In this document: one piece after another, positions 1 through 7,959 of the stretch | How the letters are laid out: each line of letters opens with the position of its first letter | How positions within the stretch are numbered: position 1 is the first letter of the stretch | Source of the DNA: Methylococcales bacterium | Lineage (GTDB): Bacteria; Pseudomonadota; Gammaproteobacteria; Methylococcales; Methylomonadaceae | Direction: 5' to 3' | Length of the DNA: 56,175 nt | NCBI GenBank assembly: GCA_026398895.1 | Contig: JAPLRZ010000031.1 | Location: forward strand, 1 to 56,175 | The notes under the pieces: generated by a model | Told to the model about the DNA's origin: nothing | The model's database searches: none | Seen by the model: the letters and a program-made list of their open reading frames with translations, nothing else | Made by a program: the position numbers and the translations under genes

Positions 1-39
1 AAAAACTCGAATTCTTAAGTCGTATGAGTAAGGTTTCAT
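1..39 (-). CDS. IS630-type transposase, N-terminal fragment (runs off window)
   Basis: Only 13 codons are inside the window, reading MKPYSYDLRIRVF. This matches the usual start of IS630-family transposases (M-x-x-Y-S-x-D-L-R-x-R/K-V), which leads into the helix-turn-helix DNA-binding domain. An AGGAGA ribosome-binding site lies at 45-50, about 6 bases before the ATG. The rest of the gene lies to the left. It may be the same element type whose C-terminus appears at the right edge. The fragment is short, so the call relies on the motif plus the terminal repeats. Confidence 0.6.
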   Translation of the reverse strand, partial: MKPYSYDLRIRVF

Positions 40-135
40 TTTAATCTCCTAACAATGTTATTAAATTAATAGTTAGAGTATATTATTGGCATAAAGTTTC
101 TTTTATATGGTAACTAACCTATATTGAAAACACTG
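1..135 (-). mobile_element. IS630-type element, 5' end (cut by window edge)
   Basis: The outer end at 110-135 reads, on the minus strand from the tip inward, CAGTGTTTTCAAT, five variable bases, then TTAGTTAC. The same pattern occurs inverted at the right edge of the window (56042-56067). The tip is followed by TA at 136-137, the target duplication typical of IS630/Tc1-mariner elements. A transposase start with a good ribosome site lies inside. The family call rests on the TA flank, the terminal repeats and the transposase-like N-terminus. No homology search was possible. Confidence 0.7.
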
Positions 136-261
136 TAAGTAGTCGTTCAAAATTTCTTTAACAAAAACGCAGGAGTAAAACAGCTTTAGCTGTTTACCGC
201 CAATAGCTAAAGCTATTGGACTCCACCGTGAATGTTAAAAGAAATATGCTCACCTACTTAC
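135..261. repeat. Double-hairpin repeat nested in a longer inverted repeat
   Basis: The core at 172-224 is GGAGT, hairpin AAACAGCTTTAGCTGTTT (178-195), a short spacer, hairpin CCAATAGCTAAAGCTATTGG (200-219), ACTCC. Around it, ATTTCTTTAAC (152-162) pairs with GTTAAAAGAAAT (234-245, one extra A). GTAAGTAG (135-142) pairs exactly with CTACTTAC (254-261). The core is the same pair of hairpins as at 38923-38977, in the opposite orientation. It lies just downstream of phoU and could also help end that transcript, though neither side has a clear U-run. Confidence 0.7.
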
Positions 262-290
262 TGTACTTTTTGCTAAAAACTTATGTGCGT

Positions 291-1013
291 TTATAGTGGT
301 TTGCCATTTAACTTTTCTTCCAGTTCAGCCTGAGTTAAATGGCGCACGGCTTCACCTTTAATCATAAAAACCAAATGTTCGCAGATATAACAAGCGTGGT
401 CGCCAATACGCTCAATTGCGCGTACTGTCCACATCACATTGAGTGTGCGAGTAATGTGTCTGGGATCTTCCATCATGTGAGTAATCAACTGGCGAAGGAT
501 GCTGTCGTATTCTCTATCGACATTTTCATCACGTCTTGTAATCAGGGCAATATCTTCAATAGTCATTCTGGCAAACGCATCTAACGCACCGTGCAGCATA
601 TCTTTAACCAAATCAGTCATGTGTTGCAATTCGTGATATTGGTCTTTTTTGCTTTCGCCGTCAGAGAGTTGAATCGCTATTTTGGCAATGCGTTCTGCTA
701 AATCACCAATAATTTCCAATTCATTAATAATCTTAATAACGGTCAATAATAAGCGTAGGTCAAATGCCGTTGGTTGGCGTAGGGCTAAAATTTGCGTACA
801 TTCTAAATCAATTGCCATTTCTAGCGCGTCAACTTGATTATCTTGTTTAATAACCAATTCAGCGAGTTCTGCATCACCTGTAGTAAACGCTTGGATTGCC
901 AACTCTATTTGCTGCTCAACTAAGCCGCCCATTGTTAAGACTTTATTGCGTATATCTTCCAATTCTTTGTTGAATTGCTCAGAGATATGATGCCCTATTT
1001 TGCTGTTATCCAC
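291..1013 (-). CDS. phoU: Phosphate transport system regulator PhoU
   Basis: At 240 residues it has the normal PhoU length. PhoU is a cytoplasmic helical-bundle protein that links the Pst transporter to the PhoR/PhoB two-component system and represses the Pho regulon when phosphate is plentiful. The two repeated three-helix units carry the family's metal-binding motifs: E-I-I-G-D-L-A-E-R near residue 100 and E-R-I-G-D-H-A near residue 205. It is the last gene of the pst operon, 16 bases after pstB, which is the usual position. No phoB or phoR is present in the window. Confidence 0.95.
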   Translation of the reverse strand: MDNSKIGHHISEQFNKELEDIRNKVLTMGGLVEQQIELAIQAFTTGDAELAELVIKQDNQVDALEMAIDLECTQILALRQPTAFDLRLLLTVIKIINELEIIGDLAERIAKIAIQLSDGESKKDQYHELQHMTDLVKDMLHGALDAFARMTIEDIALITRRDENVDREYDSILRQLITHMMEDPRHITRTLNVMWTVRAIERIGDHACYICEHLVFMIKGEAVRHLTQAELEEKLNGKPL

Positions 1014-1029
1014 TGTTTCTGCTCCTTAA

Positions 1030-1863
1030 TTAACCGTAACGACCTGTAATATAGTCTTCTGTTTGTTTTTTGGTGGGATTGGTAAATAACTCGCTGGTTG
1101 TACCAATCTCCACCAGTTCACCCATATACATAAACGCGGTGTAATCAGAGACTCGCGCTGCTTGCTGCATATTGTGGGTAACGATGACTATCGTGTATTT
1201 TTCTTTTAGCTCGTTAATTAATTCTTCAATTTTTAGCGTTGAGATAGGATCTAAGGCGGAAGCGGGTTCATCTAATAACAATACTTCGGGTTCGATAGCA
1301 ATGGCTCTGGCTATCACTAAGCGTTGTTGTTGACCACCTGATAAACCTAAGGCGTTATCTTGTAAACGGTCTTTGACTTCGTCCCATAATGCCGCACCGC
1401 GTAGCGAGTTTTCGACGGTTTCTTCTAAGATACGTTTGTCATTAACGCCTTGAATTCTCAGCCCGTAAGTGACATTTTCAAAAATTGTCTTAGGAAATGG
1501 ATTAGGCTTTTGAAATACCATGCCAACGCGTCTGCGTAATTCCGCTACCTTAACGGATTTATCATAGATATTTTCACCATCCAGTAAAATTTGCCCTTCG
1601 ATAGTGACGTGATCGACTAAATCATTCATGCGGTTGATACAACGCAATAATGTGGATTTACCACAGCCACTGGGCCCGATATAGGCGGTGACTTTTTTGC
1701 GGTACATATCTAAGCTTACATTATGTAATGCCTGTTTTTTGCCATAAAAAAGATTTAGGTTTTCAACTTTAATACAGGTTTCATTCGGGGCGGTTGATTG
1801 TTGTTGTCCGCGTAGAATAGAACTCATATCGATGGAATGTGAACGGGTTTGTTGTGCTGTCAT
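1030..1863 (-). CDS. pstB: Phosphate ABC transporter ATP-binding protein PstB
   Basis: This is the ATPase subunit of the high-affinity phosphate importer, on the cytoplasmic face. Visible motifs are Walker [11 protein letters not shown]-loop ([10 protein letters not shown]), signature LSGGQQQR, Walker [10 protein letters not shown] and the switch histidine in [11 protein letters not shown]. The 277-residue length is slightly above the E. coli protein because of an extra N-terminal stretch of about 20 residues. The start lies 2 bases after the pstA stop, so the two are probably translationally coupled. Confidence 0.96.
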   Translation of the reverse strand: MTAQQTRSHSIDMSSILRGQQQSTAPNETCIKVENLNLFYGKKQALHNVSLDMYRKKVTAYIGPSGCGKSTLLRCINRMNDLVDHVTIEGQILLDGENIYDKSVKVAELRRRVGMVFQKPNPFPKTIFENVTYGLRIQGVNDKRILEETVENSLRGAALWDEVKDRLQDNALGLSGGQQQRLVIARAIAIEPEVLLLDEPASALDPISTLKIEELINELKEKYTIVIVTHNMQQAARVSDYTAFMYMGELVEIGTTSELFTNPTKKQTEDYITGRYG

Positions 1864-1865
1864 AA

Positions 1866-3518
1866 TTAACCTTCTAATGCTCGGTATTTTTCGCGTAGAC
1901 GATTTCTGATGATAATGGCTGTTAAATTCAGTACCACAATCACAATCACCAATAATAATGCAGTGGCATAGACCAATGGTCTTGCCGCTTCAACATTGGG
2001 GCTTTGAAAACCGACATCGTAAATATGAAAACCTAAGTGCATAAATTTTCTGTCTAAATGCAAAAAGGGGAAATTGCCATCGAGTGGCAAAGTAGGCGCG
2101 AGTTTAACGACACCCACTAACATCAACGGCGCGACTTCACCTGCCGCCCGCGCAACAGCTAAAATTAAGCCTGTCATCATGGCAGGACTTGCCATTGGTA
2201 ATACGGTACGCCACAGAGTTTCTATTTTAGTCGCCCCTAATGCCAAGCTGCCTTCGCGTATTGATTTTGGAATACGCGCTAAGCCTTCTTCGGTAGAGAC
2301 AATGACTACGGGCAGAGTTAATAATGCCAGTGTGAGAGAAGCCCACAATAAGCCAGGTGTACCGTAAACAGGGGCAGGGGCGGCTTCGGGATAAAATAGA
2401 GCGTCAATGTTACCACCTAAAATGTAAACAAAGAATCCCAAACCAAATACGCCGTAAACAATCGAGGGTACACCCGCCAAATTGTTGACTGCAATGCGGA
2501 TTAATTGGGTGGTGAAACCTTGTTTCGCATATTCACGCAAGTACACCGCTGCAATCACACCAAACGGAGTCACGATAATTGCCATGATGATAACCATCAT
2601 CACGGTACCAAAAATAGCGGGGAAAATACCGCCTTCGGTATTGGCTTCACGCGGGTCTTCGGTTAAAAACTCAATGACTTTGTGACCAAAAAAGCTGAGT
2701 TTTCCAAAAACACTCATTTGATTCGGTTGATACACTTTAACAATTTTAGCCAAGGGGATTTTAATTTCCGTGCCTGATTCTGTTTTAGCAATCAGCGTAT
2801 CACGTCTAATTTCTTTGTACAAACTGGCTAGTTCAGCTTGATGACTTTGATATTCGGCATCGAAATCAGCTTTGTCATCGGCAAATTGTTTTTCTGTGTC
2901 GCTATTCCATAAGTTTTGTAATTGCAATTTTTTCTGCTTCAAGCGTAATCGCTCTAAGCCGTAGTTAATCGCCCCGATTTCCTTTTTTTCGATTTGGGCA
3001 ATTTTTTTAACGACTACCAAGGTAGCGGCGAGTCTAGTTTGCAATTCAGGCATCGCTTGGTCGCCAGTTGCCACGGTTTTACCGTTTTCTTTGATTTCAA
3101 ACAGTTGACCGTAAAAATTACCCCATTCGCGCCGTTCTATCACAATCAGTGACTCAGGATCACTTTGTTCATGTACTTTACGCGCTTCTATCCAGCGAAA
3201 ATCCGCACCTGTGACATCACGGTTGCCCGTTTTTACCAGATACTGCACTAGCGTATCTTCGTTATCCGCCATTTTATGCCCAGTAGACTTTGCCATAATG
3301 GCAGGCGTGATACTGGTATCAACTTTTTCACCAATAATGGTGCTGATCGGCTTATCTTCTTCTTGATAAGAAAATTGCGTGACTTGAGCAGGCCAAAAAT
3401 TGCCCATTCCGCGTACCAACACTAAGCCCAGTACCGCGATAACCATAATCAAACAGGTACTGACTGCCGCTGCATTCAGCCATATCCAAGGCGATCCACT
3501 TTTAAACCATAATTTCAT
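1866..3518 (-). CDS. pstA: Phosphate ABC transporter permease PstA, long form
   Basis: This is a membrane subunit of the Pst importer. The permease domain occupies about residues 300-545, with the EAA loop that contacts PstB at [19 protein letters not shown]. At 550 residues it is nearly twice the E. coli length. Between the first membrane segment (about 12-35) and the permease core there is an insertion of about 250 residues, with a Lys/Glu/Gln-rich, probably coiled-coil stretch at about 165-240. Long PstA forms are known in several Gammaproteobacteria. The role of the insertion, presumably periplasmic, is not clear. It is separated from pstC by 176 bases rich in hairpins. Confidence 0.92.
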   Translation of the reverse strand: MKLWFKSGSPWIWLNAAAVSTCLIMVIAVLGLVLVRGMGNFWPAQVTQFSYQEEDKPISTIIGEKVDTSITPAIMAKSTGHKMADNEDTLVQYLVKTGNRDVTGADFRWIEARKVHEQSDPESLIVIERREWGNFYGQLFEIKENGKTVATGDQAMPELQTRLAATLVVVKKIAQIEKKEIGAINYGLERLRLKQKKLQLQNLWNSDTEKQFADDKADFDAEYQSHQAELASLYKEIRRDTLIAKTESGTEIKIPLAKIVKVYQPNQMSVFGKLSFFGHKVIEFLTEDPREANTEGGIFPAIFGTVMMVIIMAIIVTPFGVIAAVYLREYAKQGFTTQLIRIAVNNLAGVPSIVYGVFGLGFFVYILGGNIDALFYPEAAPAPVYGTPGLLWASLTLALLTLPVVIVSTEEGLARIPKSIREGSLALGATKIETLWRTVLPMASPAMMTGLILAVARAAGEVAPLMLVGVVKLAPTLPLDGNFPFLHLDRKFMHLGFHIYDVGFQSPNVEAARPLVYATALLLVIVIVVLNLTAIIIRNRLREKYRALEG

Positions 3519-3694
3519 TAAAAACTCTCACTGGTTTGAAATCTTCCCCTTCTGGGGGATTTTAACAAGACAACGATACACAAGTATTGTTATCCTCTGT
3601 CGTAACCTCCACGTTCACGGGGAGGGACAATCCACCGATCTCTATCCGTCGGTGGGTTTCACCTTGCGGATGAGGTTGGGTGTGGATTGAAACA
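3519..3694. other. Structured spacer between pstC and pstA
   Basis: This 176-base gap inside the operon holds no gene but has a run of inverted repeats: CCCC/GGGG (3546-3557), ACAACGATAC with GTATTGT (3570-3590, bulged), CCTCCACG/CGGGGAGG (3606-3625, one mismatch) and CCACCGA/TCGGTGG (3632-3655). In the pst mRNA these would form successive hairpins before pstA. None is followed by a U-run, so simple termination is not indicated. It may be a processing or stabilising region or a repeat insertion. Confidence 0.5.
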
Positions 3695-5935
3695 TCATAA
3701 TGAACTGTATTTTTCGCGTAGACGTTGGCGAATAACTTCCGCTAACGTGTTAAAAACAAAGGTGAATAAGAACAATACTAACGCTGCTAAAAACAACACC
3801 CGATAATGACTGCTATCGACTTGTGATTCAGGCATTTCCACCGCAATGTTAGCGGCTAGCGTACGCAAGCCCTGAAAAACACTTAAGTCCATCACAGGGG
3901 TGTTGCCTGTTGCCATCAGTACAATCATGGTTTCACCCACGGCTCGACCTAATCCAATCATTACCGCAGAGAAAATACCAGGGCTGGCAGTTAATAACAC
4001 CACACGGGTCATTGTTTGCCAAGTGGTTGCTCCTAACGCTAATGAGCCAACGGTTAAATGCTTGGGGACACTAAAAATAGCATCTTCAGTAATGGAGAAA
4101 ATAGTGGGAATTACCGCAAAGCCCATTGCAATACCGACGACTAGCGCGTTACGTTGATCGTAACCAATACCCCATTCATTTTTAAACCAGTCACGCAATG
4201 TGCCATGAAACAACAGGGTTTCCAGCGGTACACTGATAGCAAACGCAAACCAACCAATTATTAAAATGACGGGAATGAGTATTGCCGCTTCCCAACCTTC
4301 GGGAATTTTTTCTAAAATCTGTTTGGGTAAATTGTGCCAAAGGTATGCAAACGCCATCACGCCTACAGGCAGCAACGCAAACATCAGAAAGAAACCTGAT
4401 AAGTTTTCTTCTAAGGTCGGTGCTAACCACAGCCCTGCAAGAAAACCTAAAATAACAGTTGGCAACGCGCCCATTAATTCAATGGTGGGTTTGACGTATT
4501 GACGCATGGAAGCAGTCATGAAATACGCGCTATAAATAGCTCCCATCAATGATAACGGTACGGCAACCAACATGGCATAAAATGCGGCTTTTAGCGTACC
4601 AAATACTAACGGTGTTAAGCTGTATTTAGGCTCAAAATCACTGTTAGATGCTGATGATTGCCAAATATAATCTGGTTTTGGATAGCCTTCATACCAGACT
4701 TCTTGCCACAGTGATTTAATCGATATTTCAGGATGTTTATTATCTATTTTCCAAAAATATATTTTCTTGTCACTGGCTTCAACCAATAATGCGGTTGCTC
4801 TTGGCGATAAAGCCGCACTGAGTGGCAAGCTGTTAGTAACCTGCTCTCTAAGCACTTCACGCTCGGAAGTGGTGTGATAAATTCCCATCATGCCATCGAC
4901 ATCAATGGCGGCAAAGCCTTTACGACGTGGTTCTGGATTGATCGCAGCAATGGCTTTTTCAGAGACTTTAAAGACTCGAATTCTTTGCATGGCAGGACGT
5001 TTTGACTCGTCTCTTACCATCGACCATTGTGAAACTAGACCGCTGGAATCACCGATAACTAAAGAGCTATCACCATTTAAAAAAGTGCTGGCAGTAATTT
5101 TCGCGCCATCAGCAACGACATTAATATTTTGTCTAAGTGTCGGTTTGGTTTTGTCACTAATATCAAAAAAACTTAAGTGACCATCATTACTGAGCAAATA
5201 CAAATTGCGTTCTTCTTTATCAATACGAATATCGATAATGTTGCTCGCTTGCACTTCTAACAGGGTTTCAGTACGGTTGAGCTTAATTTCATCGCTAAAT
5301 AAATTAGTTTCTTTTTCAATATGAACTAAGCGAATTTTATCAGCCGTTTTAACCACAATGGTGCTGGACTTATCACCGACTTTAACGGCAATCTTTTCTA
5401 ATGCCGCGCCTTTGTCATTAATAACTAACGCGTCTTCGCCCAATGGATATTTTAATGACGGGATAATTAAGCGTTTATTATCAGGATAAGTGATTTTATA
5501 TTGATGTTTAACAATAACCGCTTGTCCATTGGATAAGCCATAAATAACCGCGCCTTCGCTGATAGGACTGCCTTGAGCAAAACTGACAATCTTTGAACCA
5601 GCGGGGATTTTAATGGCTTCATTTAAAATCGTTTTACCCGTTGCTGCGTCAAAAAATACCGCTTGCCCGCTGTCTGTAAAGCGCACGGCAACTTCATTTT
5701 GTTCTTCGACATCCAGCAATACCGTTTTGCCCTGTGTTTGTTCGGGCAACGCATAGCTGCTGGTTGCTTCTGCGGTGGCTGATTTAAACAGCGGAATGAC
5801 GACATAAAGTAAATAAAAGAAAATAAGTACCAGTGCAACAATCACACTGAGACCTCCTGCGATTACACCGACACGCGCCAGTGAATCTTTGGCTAATCGC
5901 CAGCGTTGGTAATAATTATTAGCGGATTTTTCCAT
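3695..5935 (-). CDS. pstC: Phosphate ABC transporter permease PstC, long form
   Basis: This is the second membrane subunit of the phosphate importer. The C-terminal 300 residues form the permease domain, starting near LTPLVFGTLKAAFYAML, with the EAA loop at [19 protein letters not shown]. At 746 residues it is more than twice the E. coli size. A single membrane segment at about 20-50 is followed by an extra domain of about 390 residues, presumably periplasmic and rich in short beta-strand and turn patterns suggestive of a propeller. PstA is also enlarged, so the two extra domains may face each other in the periplasm (inference). Confidence 0.92.
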   Translation of the reverse strand: MEKSANNYYQRWRLAKDSLARVGVIAGGLSVIVALVLIFFYLLYVVIPLFKSATAEATSSYALPEQTQGKTVLLDVEEQNEVAVRFTDSGQAVFFDAATGKTILNEAIKIPAGSKIVSFAQGSPISEGAVIYGLSNGQAVIVKHQYKITYPDNKRLIIPSLKYPLGEDALVINDKGAALEKIAVKVGDKSSTIVVKTADKIRLVHIEKETNLFSDEIKLNRTETLLEVQASNIIDIRIDKEERNLYLLSNDGHLSFFDISDKTKPTLRQNINVVADGAKITASTFLNGDSSLVIGDSSGLVSQWSMVRDESKRPAMQRIRVFKVSEKAIAAINPEPRRKGFAAIDVDGMMGIYHTTSEREVLREQVTNSLPLSAALSPRATALLVEASDKKIYFWKIDNKHPEISIKSLWQEVWYEGYPKPDYIWQSSASNSDFEPKYSLTPLVFGTLKAAFYAMLVAVPLSLMGAIYSAYFMTASMRQYVKPTIELMGALPTVILGFLAGLWLAPTLEENLSGFFLMFALLPVGVMAFAYLWHNLPKQILEKIPEGWEAAILIPVILIIGWFAFAISVPLETLLFHGTLRDWFKNEWGIGYDQRNALVVGIAMGFAVIPTIFSITEDAIFSVPKHLTVGSLALGATTWQTMTRVVLLTASPGIFSAVMIGLGRAVGETMIVLMATGNTPVMDLSVFQGLRTLAANIAVEMPESQVDSSHYRVLFLAALVLFLFTFVFNTLAEVIRQRLREKYSSL

Positions 5936-6021
5936 AACTGAGAGCGGTTTTTATGAAGTGGATTAATTTCAGACATAGTGAAATTATAGGATTTTAGTGT
6001 GACAATAATATAACAAAAAAG

Positions 6022-6063
6022 CAAAAAAAACGGCTGAAATTCGTTTTAACAAATCCCAGCCGT
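6022..6063 (-). terminator. Terminator/attenuator between pstS and pstC
   Basis: In the direction of the operon, ACGGCTG (6057-6063) pairs with CAGCCGT (6030-6036) across a 20-base loop and is followed at once by a run of eight U residues (6022-6029). It lies 25 bases after the pstS stop. A leaky terminator here would make pstS, whose product is needed in excess, more abundant than the permease genes. That stoichiometric role is known for periplasmic-binding-protein operons. Confidence 0.75.
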
Positions 6064-6087
6064 CGTTTTAATGGGGGGTATTCTTAC

Positions 6088-7068
6088 TTATTTCAATTCA
6101 GTTAATGCTTTTTCAACTACTTTAGCAGGCAGTGGAATATAACCGTCTTTGATAACAACTTGTTGACCTGTTTGCGATAACACCATTTTGATAAATTCAT
6201 AATCTAATGGAGCTAACGGGGTATTAGGTTTTTTGTTCACATAAACATACAAATAACGAGTTAACGGGTATTTACCGCTCAACGCGTTTTCAGGAGTTGC
6301 GTCAATAAATGCGTCGCCTGCTTTTTTAGCTAATGCCACCATTTTAACGCCTGATGTCGTGTAGCCCATGCCTGAGTAGCCTACGCCATTCACTGATGAA
6401 GTGACTGATTGTACTACTGATGCAGAACCAGGTTGCTCGTTTACGTTACTTTTGAAATCGCCTTTACATAAGGCGTTTTCTTTAAAATAACCGTAAGTAC
6501 CTGACACTGAGTTACGACCATACAGCTGAATACTTTTTGAACCCCATGCAGCAACACCTGCATCGCCCCAGTTTTCAATGCTGGCTTCATGACCACATTT
6601 GCGGGTTGATGAGAAAATAGCATCAACTTGTGGAATGGTTAAGCCTTTGATGGGGTTGTCTTTGTTGACCATTACTGCCAATGCGTCGATAGCAACAGGC
6701 ACAGCGGTGGGTTTGTAACCGTACTTGTCTTCAAACGCAGCCAACTCGTCGTCTTTCATTTCACGACTCATTGGACCTAAGTTTGCAGTACCTTCAGTCA
6801 ATGCAGGCGGCGCGGTAGAAGAACCAGCGGCTTGAATTTGAATATTGACGTTAGGGTATTCACGGTTAAATTCTTCTGCCCACATGGTCATTAAGTTTGC
6901 CAAGGTATCAGAACCAACGCTAGACAAATTACCTGAAATACCGCTGGCTTTTGCATAAGTAGGAACGCCTGCATCAACTTTTTGTACCGCAACCGCAGTA
7001 CCGCTCAGCAAGGTAGCTGTTAAGCCTAAGGCAGCCAATAGTGATTTTGTTTTTAAAGATAGTTTCAT
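6088..7068 (-). CDS. pstS: Periplasmic phosphate-binding protein PstS
   Basis: It binds inorganic phosphate in the periplasm and delivers it to PstCA. The 326-residue protein begins with a signal peptide (about residues 1-27, ending AVA). The two lobes carry recognisable phosphate contacts: S-V-G-S-D-T-L near residue 51, A-G-S-S-T-A-P near 80, and [12 protein letters not shown] near 165. It is the first gene of the operon, preceded by a Pho box and followed by a terminator, so it should be the most strongly expressed pst gene under phosphate starvation. Confidence 0.95.
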   Translation of the reverse strand: MKLSLKTKSLLAALGLTATLLSGTAVAVQKVDAGVPTYAKASGISGNLSSVGSDTLANLMTMWAEEFNREYPNVNIQIQAAGSSTAPPALTEGTANLGPMSREMKDDELAAFEDKYGYKPTAVPVAIDALAVMVNKDNPIKGLTIPQVDAIFSSTRKCGHEASIENWGDAGVAAWGSKSIQLYGRNSVSGTYGYFKENALCKGDFKSNVNEQPGSASVVQSVTSSVNGVGYSGMGYTTSGVKMVALAKKAGDAFIDATPENALSGKYPLTRYLYVYVNKKPNTPLAPLDYEFIKMVLSQTGQQVVIKDGYIPLPAKVVEKALTELK

Positions 7069-7116
7069 TAATCAATTCTCAATGTGTGAAATTTTCAAGT
7101 GGTGATAGATTCAAGC

Positions 7117-7147
7117 ATATTAATTTTATATGACAAGCGTATGACAG
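7117..7147 (-). promoter_or_regulatory. Pho box and -10 element for pstS
   Basis: On the minus strand 7147-7130 reads CTGTCAT-ACGC-TTGTCAT, two 7-base PhoB repeats with the canonical 4-base spacing. A TAATAT -10 candidate (7117-7122) follows 7 bases downstream. In PhoB-dependent promoters the box replaces the -35 element. It lies 61 bases upstream of the pstS start codon, so the operon should be induced by phosphate limitation through PhoB. Confidence 0.85.
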
Positions 7148-7269
7148 TGTCATAATTTTCACTAACAAGCTGTTTTAAGCATTTAAAGCCAAGCAAATAG
7201 TTACGCTATCTATAGTTGTTTACGCCTACAGGCTGGTTATTATAGTTAGTAGCCAATAAGATGATTACA

Positions 7270-7372
7270 AAACCGTTCGCACTGAGCTGTGAGCTTGTCG
7301 AACAGTCGAAGTGTCAATGTGGTTCGACAAGGCTCTCCTGAGCGAAGCCGCCGAAGGACTCACCACGAACGC
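7270..7372. repeat. Palindromic repeat of the TTCGACAAGCTCA family
   Basis: This stretch holds GAGCTTGTCGAACAGTCGAAG and, further on, GGTTCGACAAGGCTC in inverted orientation, ending near CACGAACG. It is an imperfect copy of the repeat that also lies inside the restriction enzyme gene at 36284-36378. It fills most of the pstS-lipocalin gap; the rest (7150-7270 and 7373-7430) shows nothing I can name. Confidence 0.65.
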
Positions 7373-7446
7373 TATCATTTTATCGTGCGTTAGCTCTATA
7401 CTCCCTAACAAACGAAACTTTATTATTCCTAGGAGCTTAGAAAAAC

Positions 7447-7959
7447 ATGAACAAATTATTAATAATGCTGATTCTGTTGTTAGTTGGCTGCGTGGGCATA
7501 CCTGACAGTGTACGCCCTGTGGCTAATTTCAAAGCAGAAAAATATCTTGGTAAATGGTACGAAATTGCCCGACTCGATAACTCATTTGAACGGGATTTAA
7601 CCCACATCACCGCTGAATACAGTGTGCGAGAAGATGGCGGTTTAAAAGTAATTAATCGCGGCTATTTACCCAGCGAAAATGTTTGGAAAGAAGCCGAAGG
7701 TAAGGCGTATTTTGTCAATGAAGCCAACGAAGGTTATTTAAAAGTATCATTCTTTGGCCCTTTTTATGGCTCTTATATTGTGTTTGAATTAGATCACGAA
7801 AATTATCAATACGCGCTGATTTCAGGCCCTGATAAATCGTATTTTTGGTTATTAGCTAGAGAGCCGAAGATTAAAGATGAAATAAAGAAATCCCTAATTG
7901 CCAAAGCCGCTTCCTTAGGCTTTGAAACCGATAAATTGATTTTTGTTAATCATGATTAA
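7447..7959 (+). CDS. blc: Outer-membrane lipocalin, Blc-like lipoprotein
   Basis: The N-terminus is a lipoprotein signal with lipobox LVGC, cysteine 15. The beta-barrel hallmarks are GKWYEIARLD (the G-x-W lipocalin motif) near residue 34 and the Y-A-L-I-S-G-P-D strand with W-L-L-A-R-E-P near 120-140. At 170 residues it matches bacterial lipocalins such as Blc, which bind fatty acids or lysophospholipids at the inner face of the outer membrane. A strong ribosome site, AGGAG, precedes the ATG. An upstream in-frame extension is not needed. It ends 4 bases inside the convergent oxidase gene. Confidence 0.88.
   Translation: MNKLLIMLILLLVGCVGIPDSVRPVANFKAEKYLGKWYEIARLDNSFERDLTHITAEYSVREDGGLKVINRGYLPSENVWKEAEGKAYFVNEANEGYLKVSFFGPFYGSYIVFELDHENYQYALISGPDKSYFWLLAREPKIKDEIKKSLIAKAASLGFETDKLIFVNHD

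Noticed and set aside
3676..3692. GTGGATTGAAAC next to pstC, which resembles the end of some type I CRISPR repeats
   Set aside because: It occurs once, there are no spaced copies and no cas genes; the resemblance is chance.
7311..7505. Plus-strand 64-codon frame before the lipocalin
   Set aside because: It is made largely of the palindromic repeat at 7270-7372 and overlaps the lipocalin in another frame.
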